Source: Treponema sp.
Lineage (GTDB): Bacteria > Spirochaetota > Spirochaetia > Treponematales > Breznakiellaceae
Length of the DNA: 35,468 nucleotides
Reading direction: 5' to 3'
Assembly (NCBI GenBank): GCA_031265845.1
Contig: JAISCC010000168.1
Span: 1 to 35,468 of the forward strand
In this document: piece by piece, positions 16,964 to 25,789 of the stretch
How the letters are laid out: each line of letters starts with the position of its first letter
Numbering within the stretch: position 1 is the stretch's first letter
Program-made: the position numbers and the translations under genes
Notes under the pieces: generated by a model
What the model saw: only the letters and a program-made list of their open reading frames with translations
What the model was told of the DNA's origin: nothing
Database searches by the model: none

Positions 16964-17242
16964 ATGTCAAGCAACCGGATCGCAAGCTCCTCCATAAAAT
17001 ATATAAGCATAAAAGAGAACAGGAACACCGAAACCGGAAAGCCGGACATTCTGGCCGATCTCGAACAACTAAAACTTCTCGCGGAAGAACATACCTTGAC
17101 GGAAGAATTTTTCGCCAAAGCCACATCACACCGTACCGGCGTTGCCGCCGTTTTAAAGATAACCGATGTTCAGACAGCCTTATTTGTCCTGCTCATGGAA
17201 CATTCCGGGAGGACTCCACTCGAAACACCGAAGTCCCCTTGA
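16964..17242 (+). pseudogene. Possible N-terminal stub of an accessory AAA-type ATPase
   Basis: The 92-residue frame contains LADLEQLKLLAEEHTLTEEFFAKA and ITDVQTALFVLLMEHSG. A helix of the form 'LGLT..QA-LF-..L..C' preceded by such a helical region occurs at the front of a group of AAA+ ATPases seen in Treponema and Fibrobacter. No Walker motif follows; the frame breaks at about 17240 and the DNA to 17580 shows no continuation. It may be a stub or chance; there is no good Shine-Dalgarno. Confidence 0.3.
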
Positions 17243-17581
17243 AGAACGCGATGGATTTTAAATATATTGTTTTGAAAACGCTTTTTCCAAAGACATCCGC
17301 TGTCCCCATGCTGTCGCGGCGAGTCTCTCCGTCATTCCATTCATGACGCAGATGGCGATCCGACGCGCTCATTCATACTTTCTCGTAGTTTTCATAGAAA
17401 TTTATACATTTATGTATCTTGCGGTCAATGCTTGTCCCATCATCTGTTCTTCGGCAACGTCCGGCATCGACCCAATTTCACAAAAGATCAGATGAAAAGC
17501 GCCCAACAAGGAGTTATGGAGATGAAGATAATACAAAATGACTTTTTTGCCGCATTATTAGACAGATTGCGTGTGAGCGGC
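17243..17581. other. Region upstream of the glutamine synthetase promoter
   Basis: No gene is supported. TGCCGC (near 17548) and GCGGCA (near 17578) form a distant inverted pair just upstream of the promoter. This is also where an enhancer-binding protein would be expected to bind if the sigma-54 site is used, but I see no standard NtrC site (TGCACC-N5-GGTGCA). Confidence 0.3.
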
Positions 17582-17599
17582 ATACTATTGGCATAGTAT
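17582..17599 (+). promoter_or_regulatory. Perfect dyad overlapping the glnN promoter
   Basis: ATACTAT (17582-17588) and ATAGTAT (17593-17599) form a perfect seven-base inverted repeat around TGGC. It covers the -24 element, so a protein bound here would block RNA polymerase. It could be an operator; the binder is unknown. Confidence 0.5.
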
Positions 17600-17604
17600 T
17601 TGCT
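17588..17604 (+). promoter_or_regulatory. Sigma-54 (-24/-12) promoter of glutamine synthetase
   Basis: TTGGCATAGTATTTGCT matches the sigma-54 consensus YTGGCACGRNNNTTGCW at all fixed positions except two. The invariant GG (17590-17591) and GC (17602-17603) are at the required spacing. Transcription should start near 17615, leaving a leader of about 30 bases with AAGGAG at 17635-17640. The same DNA can be read as a sigma-70 promoter (TTGGCA, 16 bases, TATAAA at 17610-17615), so dual use is possible. Confidence 0.7.
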
Positions 17605-17646
17605 TATATTATAAAATAGTTTTATGTATGATATAAGGAGTGTTTA

Positions 17647-19770
17647 ATGTCACAAGTCATTGACTTTACTAAAACCCCCATAGAGGAAATCTACGGGGTG
17701 AACTGTTTCTCCAACGCCGTTATGAAGGAACGGCTGCCGAAAAGTATTTATAAAGAAATTCTCGCGGTACAAGCGGGTGAAAAAGAACTGACTCTGGAAA
17801 CGGCTGAAGTAGTCGCCGCATCCATGAAGGACTGGGCTATTTCGAAAGGAGCGTCGCACTATACACATTGGTTTCAGCCGCTTACCGGTCTTACCGCGGA
17901 AAAGCACGATTCTTTTGTTTCCCCATCAGGCGATGGCAGGGCGCTTTTGGAATTCTCCGGCAAAGAGCTTATCAAGGGCGAGCCGGACGCTTCGAGCTTC
18001 CCGTCGGGCGGCTTGCGGGCGACCTTTGAGGCGCGCGGCTACACCGCCTGGGATGTGACCAGCCCCGCTTTTCTGAAACAAGACAACAGCGGCACCACCC
18101 TGTGCATCCCGACCGCTTTTATCAGCTACTATGGGCAGGCGCTGGACAAGAAAGTGCCGCTTCTGCGTTCCATTGACGCGCTTGGCAAACAGGCGATCCG
18201 CGTGTTGCGGGCGCTTGGCAATGAAACCACCAAACACGTCTTCACCACCATGGGACCGGAACAAGAATACTTCCTCATTGACAAAACGTATTACGACGCT
18301 CGTCCTGATCTCATGCTTACGGGGCGCACGGTGTTCGGCGCCCTGCCCGCGAAAGGACAGGAACTTGAGGATCACTACTTTGGCGCGATAAAAGAGCGGG
18401 TCGCCGCGTTTATGCGGGAGTTGAATTATGAGTTGTGGAAAGTGGGCATCCCGGCGAAAACCCAGCACAACGAGGTCGCTCCGAATCAGTTTGAGATTGC
18501 GCCCGTTTACGCGACCACCGCGTGGGCCACCGACGCGAATCAGCTTGTTATGGAGACGCTCAAGACTGTGGCGCGGCGGCATGGCATGGAAGCCATTCTG
18601 CACGAAAAACCTTTTGCCGGCGTAAACGGTTCCGGCAAGCACAACAACTGGTCCATCAATACGGATGATGGCCTCAACCTTCTGGAGCCGGGCAAAAATC
18701 CCGAAACCAACGCCCGCTTCCTCCTGTTCGCCGCAGGCGTCGTTGAAGCGGTCGACCGCTACGCGCTCCTTATCCGCTCCGCAGCCGCCACCTCGGCGAA
18801 TGATCACCGTTTGGGCGCGAACGAGGCGCCTCCGGCCATCATCTCCATCTTTTTTGGCGGTCCGCTCACCGAAATCCTCGAAAATATCGCGGACGGAAAA
18901 CCCATCATCCACTGGGAAACCGGCGAGCAGATCAAACTCGGCGCAACAAGCCTGCCCGCCCTTCCCAAAGACGTGTCCGACCGCAACCGCACAAGCCCGT
19001 TCGCCTTTACCGGCAACAAATTCGAATTCCGCATGGTCGGCTCTACCCAATCCATCGCCACGCCCAACACCTACCTCAACATAGCGGTCGCCCAGGTTTT
19101 GAGCGAATTCGCCGGCAAATTGGAAAAAGCGCCGGACAAGAACGCGGCTATGCTGGATATCATCAAGGAATCTTACGGCAAGCATCGCCGTGTGGTATAC
19201 AACGGCAATGGTTATTCGGAGGAATGGGTCAAAGAAGCGGATCGCCGCGAGCTTCCCAATGTGCGGAACACGCCAGACGCGCTTTCGGTTCTTGTGCAGA
19301 AGGAAACCGTCGCGCTTTTTGAAAAGCACGGCGTACTTACCAAAGAGGAATTGGAGAGCCGCTATCACATCTACCTTGAAAAATATTCAAAACAACTCAA
19401 CATTGAGGCGAGTGTTACGGTTGACATTGCCAAACGCCAGATTTTTCCGGCTGTCACCGCCTATGCGGGGCGTCTTGCCAAAGAAGCGGCACAACTTGCC
19501 GCTGTCGGCGCGACCAACATCCCGCAGGCGAAACAGACGAAGCGTATAGCGGAGCTTGCCGCCGAGCTTTTTGACGAAATCGGAAAGCTGGAAATTGTTC
19601 TTGCCGAAGCGCAGGAAAAGGAAGAGCCGTTTATCCAGGCGAAAGCCTACCTTGAAAAGGTCAAGCCCGCAATGGACGCGGTGCGCTCCAAAGCGGACGC
19701 GCTTGAGAAGATCTCTCCCAAATCGATCTGGCCGCTCCCCGGTTATGAGGAAATGCTGTTCAAACTGTAA
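17647..19770 (+). CDS. glnN: Glutamine synthetase type III
   Basis: The 707-residue protein is the size of GSIII, much longer than GSI or GSII. It makes glutamine from glutamate, ammonia and ATP in the cytoplasm. GSIII features include the N-terminal [35 protein letters not shown] with the metal/glutamate-binding acids, [17 protein letters not shown], the ATP/glutamate loop [10 protein letters not shown] (about 327-336), [19 protein letters not shown] and the helical C-terminal extension typical of GSIII dodecamers. AAGGAG six bases upstream fixes the start. It is monocistronic: sigma-54 promoter in front, strong terminator behind. The promoter implies induction under nitrogen limitation. Confidence 0.97.
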   Translation: MSQVIDFTKTPIEEIYGVNCFSNAVMKERLPKSIYKEILAVQAGEKELTLETAEVVAASMKDWAISKGASHYTHWFQPLTGLTAEKHDSFVSPSGDGRALLEFSGKELIKGEPDASSFPSGGLRATFEARGYTAWDVTSPAFLKQDNSGTTLCIPTAFISYYGQALDKKVPLLRSIDALGKQAIRVLRALGNETTKHVFTTMGPEQEYFLIDKTYYDARPDLMLTGRTVFGALPAKGQELEDHYFGAIKERVAAFMRELNYELWKVGIPAKTQHNEVAPNQFEIAPVYATTAWATDANQLVMETLKTVARRHGMEAILHEKPFAGVNGSGKHNNWSINTDDGLNLLEPGKNPETNARFLLFAAGVVEAVDRYALLIRSAAATSANDHRLGANEAPPAIISIFFGGPLTEILENIADGKPIIHWETGEQIKLGATSLPALPKDVSDRNRTSPFAFTGNKFEFRMVGSTQSIATPNTYLNIAVAQVLSEFAGKLEKAPDKNAAMLDIIKESYGKHRRVVYNGNGYSEEWVKEADRRELPNVRNTPDALSVLVQKETVALFEKHGVLTKEELESRYHIYLEKYSKQLNIEASVTVDIAKRQIFPAVTAYAGRLAKEAAQLAAVGATNIPQAKQTKRIAELAAELFDEIGKLEIVLAEAQEKEEPFIQAKAYLEKVKPAMDAVRSKADALEKISPKSIWPLPGYEEMLFKL

Positions 19771-19827
19771 GCGGACTGCAAACGGGTTGCAAACGGGCGG
19801 CCGTAAACGCTCGCTTGTCTTATGAAA

Positions 19828-19864
19828 GAGGCTGTTTCAATGTGAGACAGCCTCCTTATTTTTT
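19828..19864 (+). terminator. Rho-independent terminator of glnN
   Basis: GAGGCTGTTTCA (19828-19839) pairs with TGAGACAGCCTC (19843-19854), twelve pairs including one G-U, around a three-base ATG loop, and is followed by CTTATTTTTT. This is the best intrinsic terminator in the window. Confidence 0.9.
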
Positions 19865-19928
19865 GAAGTTGGTTTTGGAAAGAGCGGCTAATACGCCGCT
19901 TTCTCCCGTTAAATCTAAGGAGCATTGT

Positions 19929-20957
19929 GTGGAAGCGTCCAGAAACGTTCTTATTAAATCAATACAGAAAACGCTGGAGAATTCGCTTGAGACTATTGCG
20001 TCGGTGAATACGGATTTGAAGGTGTTGTCAATCAACGCCAAGATACAGGCGGCGCGGGCGGGAGCGGCAGGCGCAGGTTTTGGGGTTGTCGCCGACGAGA
20101 TGGGCAAACTGGCTGCGCATACCGAAAACATACTGGCAGACCTTCATACCGATATGATAGGCGCGATAGAGGGACTATCGAACTGGATGGAAAGCGACTC
20201 GCGGGGGCAGCGGCTCGCGCAGGTGGCCGCTCACAATATAGACATTATTGACCGCAATCTGTACGAACGGTCCTGTGATGTCCGCTGGTGGGCTACGGAC
20301 AGCGCGATAGTCAACGCCGCGTCTGAATGTTCCAAAGAAAAAATCGACTTCGCCTCCCGCCGCATGGGGGTGATTTTGGAGGCGTATACGGTCTATTTTG
20401 ACCTTATTTTGTGTGATATGAATGGAATTATCCTCTGTAACGGCAGGCCCGATAGGTACCCCTGCGCCGGACTTCCTATGGGGCGGTACTCATGGTTTAA
20501 TCAGGCGCTGGCAAGCCATAAAGGTTCGGAATACGGCTTTGAAGGCCCGCTTTCCTCGCCCCTTGCGGAAGGAAAGAACACGCTTGTTTACTCATGCGGC
20601 GTCCGTGAGCATGGACAGGCGGATGGCAAGTTGCTGGGCGTATTGGGCGTGGTTTTCAACTGGGACGCGCTGGGACGGGAAGTCCTGCTTCAAGCGCGGT
20701 CAGCTCTTTCTGCGGAAACGGAAAACGCCGTCACCTGTTATATCTGCCGCCCGGACGGCATAATCGTGGCGTCATCCGAAAAAGTCGCTCCCGGCGGCAA
20801 AATCACGCTTGACAATCTTTCCGAAATTATCCAATCCAAATTCAAGATACAAAACGGCGCTTTAGTCGGCGCCGGATTGTCATGCGGCTTTGAAACCTAC
20901 AAAACAGGTTGGATATCCATCACCATGGAAAGCGGCGCGGCAAACGGACTTATATGA
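19929..20957 (+). CDS. Soluble chemoreceptor-like protein: short MCP tip followed by a Cache-like sensor
   Basis: The start is GTG at 19929 because AAGGAG (19917-19922) stands six bases before it; a longer frame from 19815 would run through the glnN terminator. The 342-residue product has no membrane segment. Residues about 10-75 match the MCP signalling tip (VLSINAKIQAARAG, then GAGFGVVADEMGKLA), but only the tip and its return helix are present. The C-terminal two thirds (about 105-340) begin NLYERSCDVRWWATDSAIV and look like a Cache/GAF-type ligand domain (VYFDLILCDMNGIILCNGRPDRYP, LLGVLGVVFNWDAL), a combination I recall from proteobacterial soluble receptors. It probably docks on CheA/CheW arrays or senses a cytoplasmic ligand. 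In the tip, Glu of IEAARAGE is changed to Gln and Ala. Confidence 0.75.
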   Translation: MEASRNVLIKSIQKTLENSLETIASVNTDLKVLSINAKIQAARAGAAGAGFGVVADEMGKLAAHTENILADLHTDMIGAIEGLSNWMESDSRGQRLAQVAAHNIDIIDRNLYERSCDVRWWATDSAIVNAASECSKEKIDFASRRMGVILEAYTVYFDLILCDMNGIILCNGRPDRYPCAGLPMGRYSWFNQALASHKGSEYGFEGPLSSPLAEGKNTLVYSCGVREHGQADGKLLGVLGVVFNWDALGREVLLQARSALSAETENAVTCYICRPDGIIVASSEKVAPGGKITLDNLSEIIQSKFKIQNGALVGAGLSCGFETYKTGWISITMESGAANGLI

Positions 20958-21064
20958 AAAGCTATTCGGAGCGCCGGATTCTTTTCCTTATTTTCTCCTT
21001 TATGTGGCGCGGAAGGCGGGAGGGCATTGCCGCCGCCCCTGCTTGAATCGGTTCCTGATCCGTA

Positions 21065-21109
21065 TCGGGTCAAACTCTTGATATAATTCGGGTTAAACCT
21101 TTGACACAG
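21065..21109 (+). repeat. Two 22-base direct repeats running into the MCP promoter
   Basis: TCGGGTCAAACTCTTGATA (from 21065) and TCGGGTTAAACCTTTGACA (from 21088) are spaced 23 bases, about two helical turns, apart. The second includes the -35 box. Such spacing suits an activator or repressor binding to one face of the DNA. Confidence 0.5.
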
Positions 21110-21129
21110 CTTAAATGTAGATGTATACT
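21101..21129 (+). promoter_or_regulatory. Strong sigma-70-type promoter of the MCP gene
   Basis: Consensus TTGACA (21101-21106), 17 bases, TATACT (21124-21129). The leader is about 45 bases and ends with AAGGAGG five bases before the ATG. It is not a sigma-28 (flagellar) promoter, which is noteworthy for a chemotaxis gene. Confidence 0.85.
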
Positions 21130-21180
21130 TGTCCAATGAGATTGCGATGAGACAATAAACGACATCATAAGGAGGCGTAC

Positions 21181-23286
21181 ATGAGCGAACCTTCGCTGAA
21201 GCAGATTTCAATCCGGCGGCAATTTCTTGTTTTTTCCGTTCTTTTTTTTCTGGTTATCGCGGGAGCGGGAAGCGGCGCTTTTTTCCTCTCCATGCGGCAG
21301 ATAGTCCGTAAAACCGCGGCGCAGGAGTTGACCCGCCTTTTGGAAACGAGCAGGCTCAAATTGGAGGCTTCGGTTAATTCAGAGATAGCCATCGTCCTCA
21401 AAATGGCCGGCTCTCCCCTTATCCAAAGCTATCTTTCGCAACCGGAGGACGTGGAACTGGAGCAGATCGCCTTCAATGAAATCGCCGGATACCGCAGCGC
21501 CTTCAAGGGAAACACAGTTTTTTGGATAGGCGATAAGGATAAGCGTTTCTACTCTGACGACGCTTATGTGTATACTGTGGATCCCGGCAATCCGGCGGAA
21601 TACTGGTACAACATGACCCTTTATGAGACCGAGCGTTTCAATTTCAACATTAACTACAACGAAAGCCTTAAAAAAACCATGCTCTGGATCAACGCGCCGG
21701 TGTTTTTTCAGGGGCGAGCTACGGGCGTCGTGGGAACCGGCATAGAGCTTACCGGCTTCATCGATTCCCTCTATGCGGATGTACGCGGCGATACAAGGCT
21801 CTATCTGTTCAACCAGCACGGAGAGATAACCGGCGCACAGGACAACCAACTGCTGATAGACAAGGTTTTGCTTAAAAATTTTCTGGGAACAGCGGGGGAC
21901 GCGATCCTCTCCCGCACGGAAAGACTTGGCGACGCGCAGATCGACGTCTTTAATTCCAGAAATCAAGAAATAGCAATCGGCAGACTCCCCCTGCTGGATT
22001 GGTACATCACCGCGCTTGAGCCGATTACCCTCGCGCTCTACCTGCAATCCACCATGACCGTGATTTTTTCCGTGATGATATTGGTCATCCTGCTGGTGTT
22101 TTTTATCATCGACCTGTATATTCAGCGGCTTTTCAAGCCGTTGAGAACCATGATGGAGATGCTGAACGCAATCGCGGAAAAGTGGGATCTGACCAAGCGG
22201 ATACAGATCAATCGCCATGACGAAATCGGCAGACTGGGAGAATTCTTGAATATGACTTTTGATAAGATGAAATCTCTGATCAGCGTCATCAAGATGCAGG
22301 CGTCCCAGCTTTCAGATACGGGGATTGGCCTTTCCGCCGAAATGAACGAGACCGCCGTTGAAATCCACGGGATCACCGGATATATCCAGAAGATTAAGGG
22401 GCAGTCGGAGCGTCAGTTGAAGGCGGTCAAGGAATCAGGGGCAGCCACGAACCGGATCATGGAGCGCGGCGGCGCGCTTCACAACAATATCACGGTTCAG
22501 TCTGACAGCATTTCCAAATCTTCCACGTCCATTGAGCAGATGTTCGAGAATATTCATGTGGTTACCGAAAGTCTGATAAAAAACACTGGCAACATGAAAG
22601 ATCTGGCTGCGGCTTCCGATACGGGCAGGGCGAATTTACAAAAAGTTTCTGCGGCGATCCAAAAAATAGAGCGGGATTCAGAGGGGCTTTTGGAAATTAA
22701 CGCGGTCATAAAGAATATTTCCGTCCAGACCAACCTCTTGTCCATGAACGCCGCTATAGAAGCGGCCCATGCGGGGGAAGCGGGGAAAGGGTTTGCCGTG
22801 GTAGCCGACGAAATACGAAAACTGGCGGAGTCTGCGGCGGAACAGTCAAAGACTTCAAGCAACGTGCTTAAAACCATTAAAGAAGCCATCAACTCCATAG
22901 CCCAGTCAACCGAGGGCGTACTCAAGCAATTTGAACTCATTGAGCGGGAAGTTCAAACCGTGTCTGAGCAGGAAGCGGGCATCCGATCCGCTATGGTGGA
23001 ACAGGAAACGGGCGGCAGAAGCGTTTTGGAAGCCATATCCCGCTTGCATGAGGTTACCGAAGTGGTGTTCCAGGCGTCAGAAGATATGACTGCGGAGTGC
23101 AAAGCGGTGCTAACCCAAAGCGCCGGTCTGGAGGGGCTGACCCGAAGCATTGACGAAGGGATAAATGAAATAGCTGGCAACTCGGATCAGATCAACGGCG
23201 CGATTATGCGCGTTAATGAGATCAGCGAAAAGAACAAGTCCAATATCAACACGCTGGTGGAGGAAATGGCGAAGTTTAAGGTGTAG
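21181..23286 (+). CDS. Membrane methyl-accepting chemotaxis protein (dCache-HAMP-MCP)
   Basis: The 701-residue receptor has a short cytoplasmic N-terminus, membrane helix 1 (about 15-37), a periplasmic sensor of about 240 residues with dCache features ([48 protein letters not shown]), membrane helix 2 (about 288-312), a HAMP domain (about 313-370; [11 protein letters not shown] and [12 protein letters not shown]) and a long cytoplasmic helical hairpin. The tip [20 protein letters not shown] followed by [19 protein letters not shown] (about 515-555) binds CheA and CheW. There is no C-terminal CheR/CheB pentapeptide. AAGGAGG precedes the ATG. It is monocistronic; the ligand cannot be predicted. 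Confidence 0.95.
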   Translation: MSEPSLKQISIRRQFLVFSVLFFLVIAGAGSGAFFLSMRQIVRKTAAQELTRLLETSRLKLEASVNSEIAIVLKMAGSPLIQSYLSQPEDVELEQIAFNEIAGYRSAFKGNTVFWIGDKDKRFYSDDAYVYTVDPGNPAEYWYNMTLYETERFNFNINYNESLKKTMLWINAPVFFQGRATGVVGTGIELTGFIDSLYADVRGDTRLYLFNQHGEITGAQDNQLLIDKVLLKNFLGTAGDAILSRTERLGDAQIDVFNSRNQEIAIGRLPLLDWYITALEPITLALYLQSTMTVIFSVMILVILLVFFIIDLYIQRLFKPLRTMMEMLNAIAEKWDLTKRIQINRHDEIGRLGEFLNMTFDKMKSLISVIKMQASQLSDTGIGLSAEMNETAVEIHGITGYIQKIKGQSERQLKAVKESGAATNRIMERGGALHNNITVQSDSISKSSTSIEQMFENIHVVTESLIKNTGNMKDLAAASDTGRANLQKVSAAIQKIERDSEGLLEINAVIKNISVQTNLLSMNAAIEAAHAGEAGKGFAVVADEIRKLAESAAEQSKTSSNVLKTIKEAINSIAQSTEGVLKQFELIEREVQTVSEQEAGIRSAMVEQETGGRSVLEAISRLHEVTEVVFQASEDMTAECKAVLTQSAGLEGLTRSIDEGINEIAGNSDQINGAIMRVNEISEKNKSNINTLVEEMAKFKV

Positions 23287-23463
23287 GGCGTATAGGACAG
23301 GCGCTTTTGTTGAAAAGCCAGTTGAAATTATTGGGCGAATGACATGAAACACTTTTCTCATGGTTGAAAAATGCATTTTTCACGGCGCTAATATCTACGT
23401 CAATGATGTTATTTTTCAGATATGCATTTGAATTGAGGCGTGTGATTATAAATTGAGGTTGGC

Positions 23464-23598
23464 ATGAGTATTTTCTCCTTCTTCCACAAGCATAATAAAA
23501 CAACGGCCAACAGGCCGGAAATGGACGGAACCGGAGCGGGTTTGCCTTTTCCTGACAATCCTTTTGCATTGAAAAAGCACCGAAACGGCGAAGGCTGA
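23464..23598 (+). CDS. Very small protein, possibly phage-derived
   Basis: The 44-residue frame starts MSIFSFFHKHNKTTANRPEM behind a GAGG five to eight bases upstream and ends GLPFPDNPFALKKHRNGEG. Basic and proline-containing, it has no recognised family. It stands one base before another start codon (23600) and 70 bases before a third (23668, with AAGGAG), a spacing like small phage genes. The following frames are broken, so this may be the only intact survivor of a dead group. Confidence 0.4.
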   Translation: MSIFSFFHKHNKTTANRPEMDGTGAGLPFPDNPFALKKHRNGEG

Positions 23599-23599
23599 A

Positions 23600-24178
23600 A
23601 TGACACAGGATTTGAGTCGCCTGCCTTTTGGGGCGGCCTTATCAATAAGCTGTAAGGAGTATAACCTATGGGTGATGAAGAACTGGAAGCGGTTAAGAAA
23701 CAATTAGTCGCCATGAAGAAAATTGAGTTGACGGGTTTCACTAACACGGAAACCGCAACGACTACTTTCAGGAAAAAGAGGCTATCCTTGAGGGTATCGT
23801 CAAAACCCTTGAAACAGTTACGGTACAGGAAACCGCCGAAATGAAAGCCCTGAAAAGCGCCGTCAAGAGTTTGCAGGACGAACTCAAAAGCAAGGCGGCA
23901 ATCCCCAGAGAATTTCCCTGCGTGAGTTGCTCTACAACCTCGACAAAGGGATTGTGGCGGCGTGGGCGGGAAACCATAAGACATTGCCGATTTGTCTTTT
24001 TCTCCGAACTTTAAGTCCGATAGCGGTGGGGGTGTTGAAGGATCGGTTTATCGGAATACTGATAACGGATGACAGCCTTGCCCGGAAGCGCTTATATCGG
24101 GAAGAACTGGTATTGGAGATAATCTGGCGGATACTCCCGGTCGGCCAAACCGCGAAGTGTCAAGAAATCCAAGACTAA
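23600..24178 (+). pseudogene. Frameshifted small genes of a phage-like remnant
   Basis: From 23600 a start gives MTQDLSRLPF and then loses frame. From 23668, with AAGGAG eight bases upstream, MGDEELEAVKKQLVAMKK begins a coiled-coil protein; near 23750 the sense moves to another frame (QEKEAILEGIVKTLETV, then EMKALKSAVKSLQDELKSK), then near 23915 again (LRELLYNLDKGIVAAWAG), then SFSPNFKSDSGGG and MTALPGSAYIGKNWYWR. The pieces join in order into one protein broken by at least three single-base shifts. A coiled coil followed by such a domain would suit a phage structural protein, but I do not recognise the family. Confidence 0.45.
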
Positions 24179-24179
24179 C

Positions 24180-25310
24180 TAGTGGTGAACAGCGTTATGA
24201 ATTAGGAATGAAAAATTTCAAGATTGATTTTTCTGTATTTGTAGACCGGTATAATGAAAACAAATGGTTTAAAGACAATGCGTTAATAACGTTCTCCACA
24301 AAACAATCTGATGGAACAAGCGCATAGTTGGGCGGATTTGCTGCTAAAAGGCATGAAATTGAGCAAAAAGCGGATATAATCTTTTCTTCAGATCCATCTG
24401 ATATTCAATTTTGGCTTGGATAAAGTAAAGATTCAGAATCAGAGCCAGTTAAATAATTTGAGATCATAAAGCCTTGTTTAATAGGTAGTGATGCGCATTC
24501 AATAGATGAAATATTTTTCTCTGAAAAAAAGAAATACTGCTGGATAAAAGCCGAATCAACATTTGATTGGTTTAAGCAAATTTTACATGATCCAAAAGAG
24601 CGTGTTTTTATTGTCGAATTTCCACCAAGTATAAACAGAAAAAATTATTTATCAATTTATCACAAATCTATGCGCCAAATGCCAATCGGTTCCCTGATTG
24701 TAATATTTCTATTAACAGAGGATTGGCAAGCATAATAGGTCAAAGGTCTCAGGAAAAACGGCTTTACTAGATATTATATTTGTAGAGCAGTTATGCTCAA
24801 CAGAAGGTGCAAGCAAGAGATTAGTTAAAGAGATTGAAAATATATCGTTGATAAATTAGGGACCTATAAAAGACAGGATGCAAATGACTTCTCTGAATTA
24901 AAAAATAATGATGAAATTAAAGAATGCAACAATGAAATAACTCGTATCACTAATTTGCGATATACATTATATCTTAAAAATAAATAAATATCACAGATAA
25001 TAGTTCCTAACATCAATAAAGATAAAAATTTGGCAATAGCATCTCATCAGGAAAAATATGACGAAAAATATCATATAGTAAATATAGAACTAAAAGAATT
25101 AATAAAGACAGGAGATATTATGAGAAATGTTATTGCAAAAATTTAAAACCATAACAAGGATTTATCTGGAAAAAGCAAGGATATGCTTGAATAACTTTCT
25201 ATATTTTATTTAACCAATGAATAAAAGAGTTTATTTTCTATTTCATTTTTACAATCATTAATAGATTTGATCAATAAAAAATTTTATAAACGATTTTTTT
25301 TATAAAAACT
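24180..25310 (+). pseudogene. Dead TrlF-type PHP/AAA ATPase (possible former defence gene)
   Basis: One frame reads through several stops: MKNFKIDFSVFVDRYNENKW, DIIFSSDPSDIQFWLG, then KPCLIGSDAHSIDEIFF, YCWIKAESTFDWFKQILHD and PKERVFIVEFPPSINR. 'GSDAHS' followed by 'WIKA.-TF..-KQIL..P..RVFI' is what I remember of TrlF-type proteins, which join a PHP phosphoesterase-like domain to an SMC-like ATPase. Further on, NISINRGLASIIGQRS, then in a shifted frame ALLDIIFVEQL, is a ruined Walker A region (normally IIG-RGSGKSALLD). Coiled-coil debris follows to about 25310. At least six stops or shifts, a missing N-terminus, and much higher A+T than the surroundings mark it as acquired and inactive. Confidence 0.55.
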
Positions 25311-25549
25311 TGTATCGAAAAATAAATACAGAATAAAAGACATATTAATTGTGAGTTGGGTGGCTTTATTTTTTGTACACTGAATTTCGCATCGGGGAAA
25401 TTGTGATCAAATATGTCGCTGGTCTTTAATTTGGCTTCGTAACGGGACATGATTTCTTCATATATGTCGGCGTATTCGACTTTGAGGCTGTGGTTCAGGA
25501 AGTCCAGGATATTGAGGTGTTCATCGTCAAAGTAGCAGTGTCTTGCCAT
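25271..25549 (-). CDS. Hypothetical 92-residue frame in the junk island
   Basis: The first two thirds look like real protein (DDEHLNILDFLNHSLKVEY, then ADIYEEIMSRYEAKLKTSD and FDHNFPDAKFSVQKIK): acidic, helical, normal codon use. The last 25 residues run into AT-rich DNA and look like read-through. No Shine-Dalgarno precedes the ATG, so this may be an internal piece of a larger gene cut by rearrangement. No family recognised. Confidence 0.35.
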   Translation of the reverse strand: MARHCYFDDEHLNILDFLNHSLKVEYADIYEEIMSRYEAKLKTSDIFDHNFPDAKFSVQKIKPPNSQLICLLFCIYFSIQVFIKKIVYKIFY

Positions 25550-25670
25550 TAGGGGAGGCGGGTCTCGGTATGACAGGTGGCGGACGGCTTTTGCTGGAGT
25601 CCATAGGGAGGATGGGAAATCTCAATGACGGCTGGCCGCTCTTTCTGTCAATGAATCGAGCGTATGAAGA

Positions 25671-25739
25671 TTTGACGATAAAATCCTGTCGATGTACGCT
25701 TTGGGCTTGACCACCCGCCAGATTAATGAGTTGGCGATT
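25671..25739 (+). mobile_element. Scrap of an IS256/mutator-family transposase
   Basis: The frame encodes FDDKILSMYALGLTTRQINE, closely matching the conserved 'F-D.KI-SMYA.GMT.R-I' block in the N-terminal part of IS256-family transposases. A stop lies just upstream in frame and the continuation runs into a hairpin after about 22 residues, so only this scrap is left. No inverted terminal repeats of the element were found. Confidence 0.5.
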
Positions 25740-25747
25740 TTCTCCGA

Positions 25748-25786
25748 GGCGCCTCTGGGAACCCAACCGGGGTTTCCAGAGGCGCC
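25748..25786. repeat. Strong 17-base hairpin at the junction of two gene fragments
   Basis: GGCGCCTCTGGGAACCC (25748-25764) pairs with GGGTTTCCAGAGGCGCC (25770-25786) with one mismatch and a short loop. It is followed on the plus strand by a run of A, not T, so it is no ordinary plus-strand terminator. It separates the transposase scrap from the truncated nuclease gene and may be a dispersed palindromic repeat. Confidence 0.7.
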
Positions 25787-25789
25787 CTA

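Noticed and set aside
17926..19368. A 480-codon open frame on the minus strand opposite glnN
   Set aside because: It is the antisense shadow of a GC-rich, fully convincing glutamine synthetase; it has no ribosome binding site and low-plausibility Arg/Gly-rich composition.
19815..19928. A 38-codon N-terminal extension of the soluble receptor
   Set aside because: It would start at a TTG upstream of the glnN terminator and translate through the hairpin; a proper AAGGAG and GTG exist downstream.
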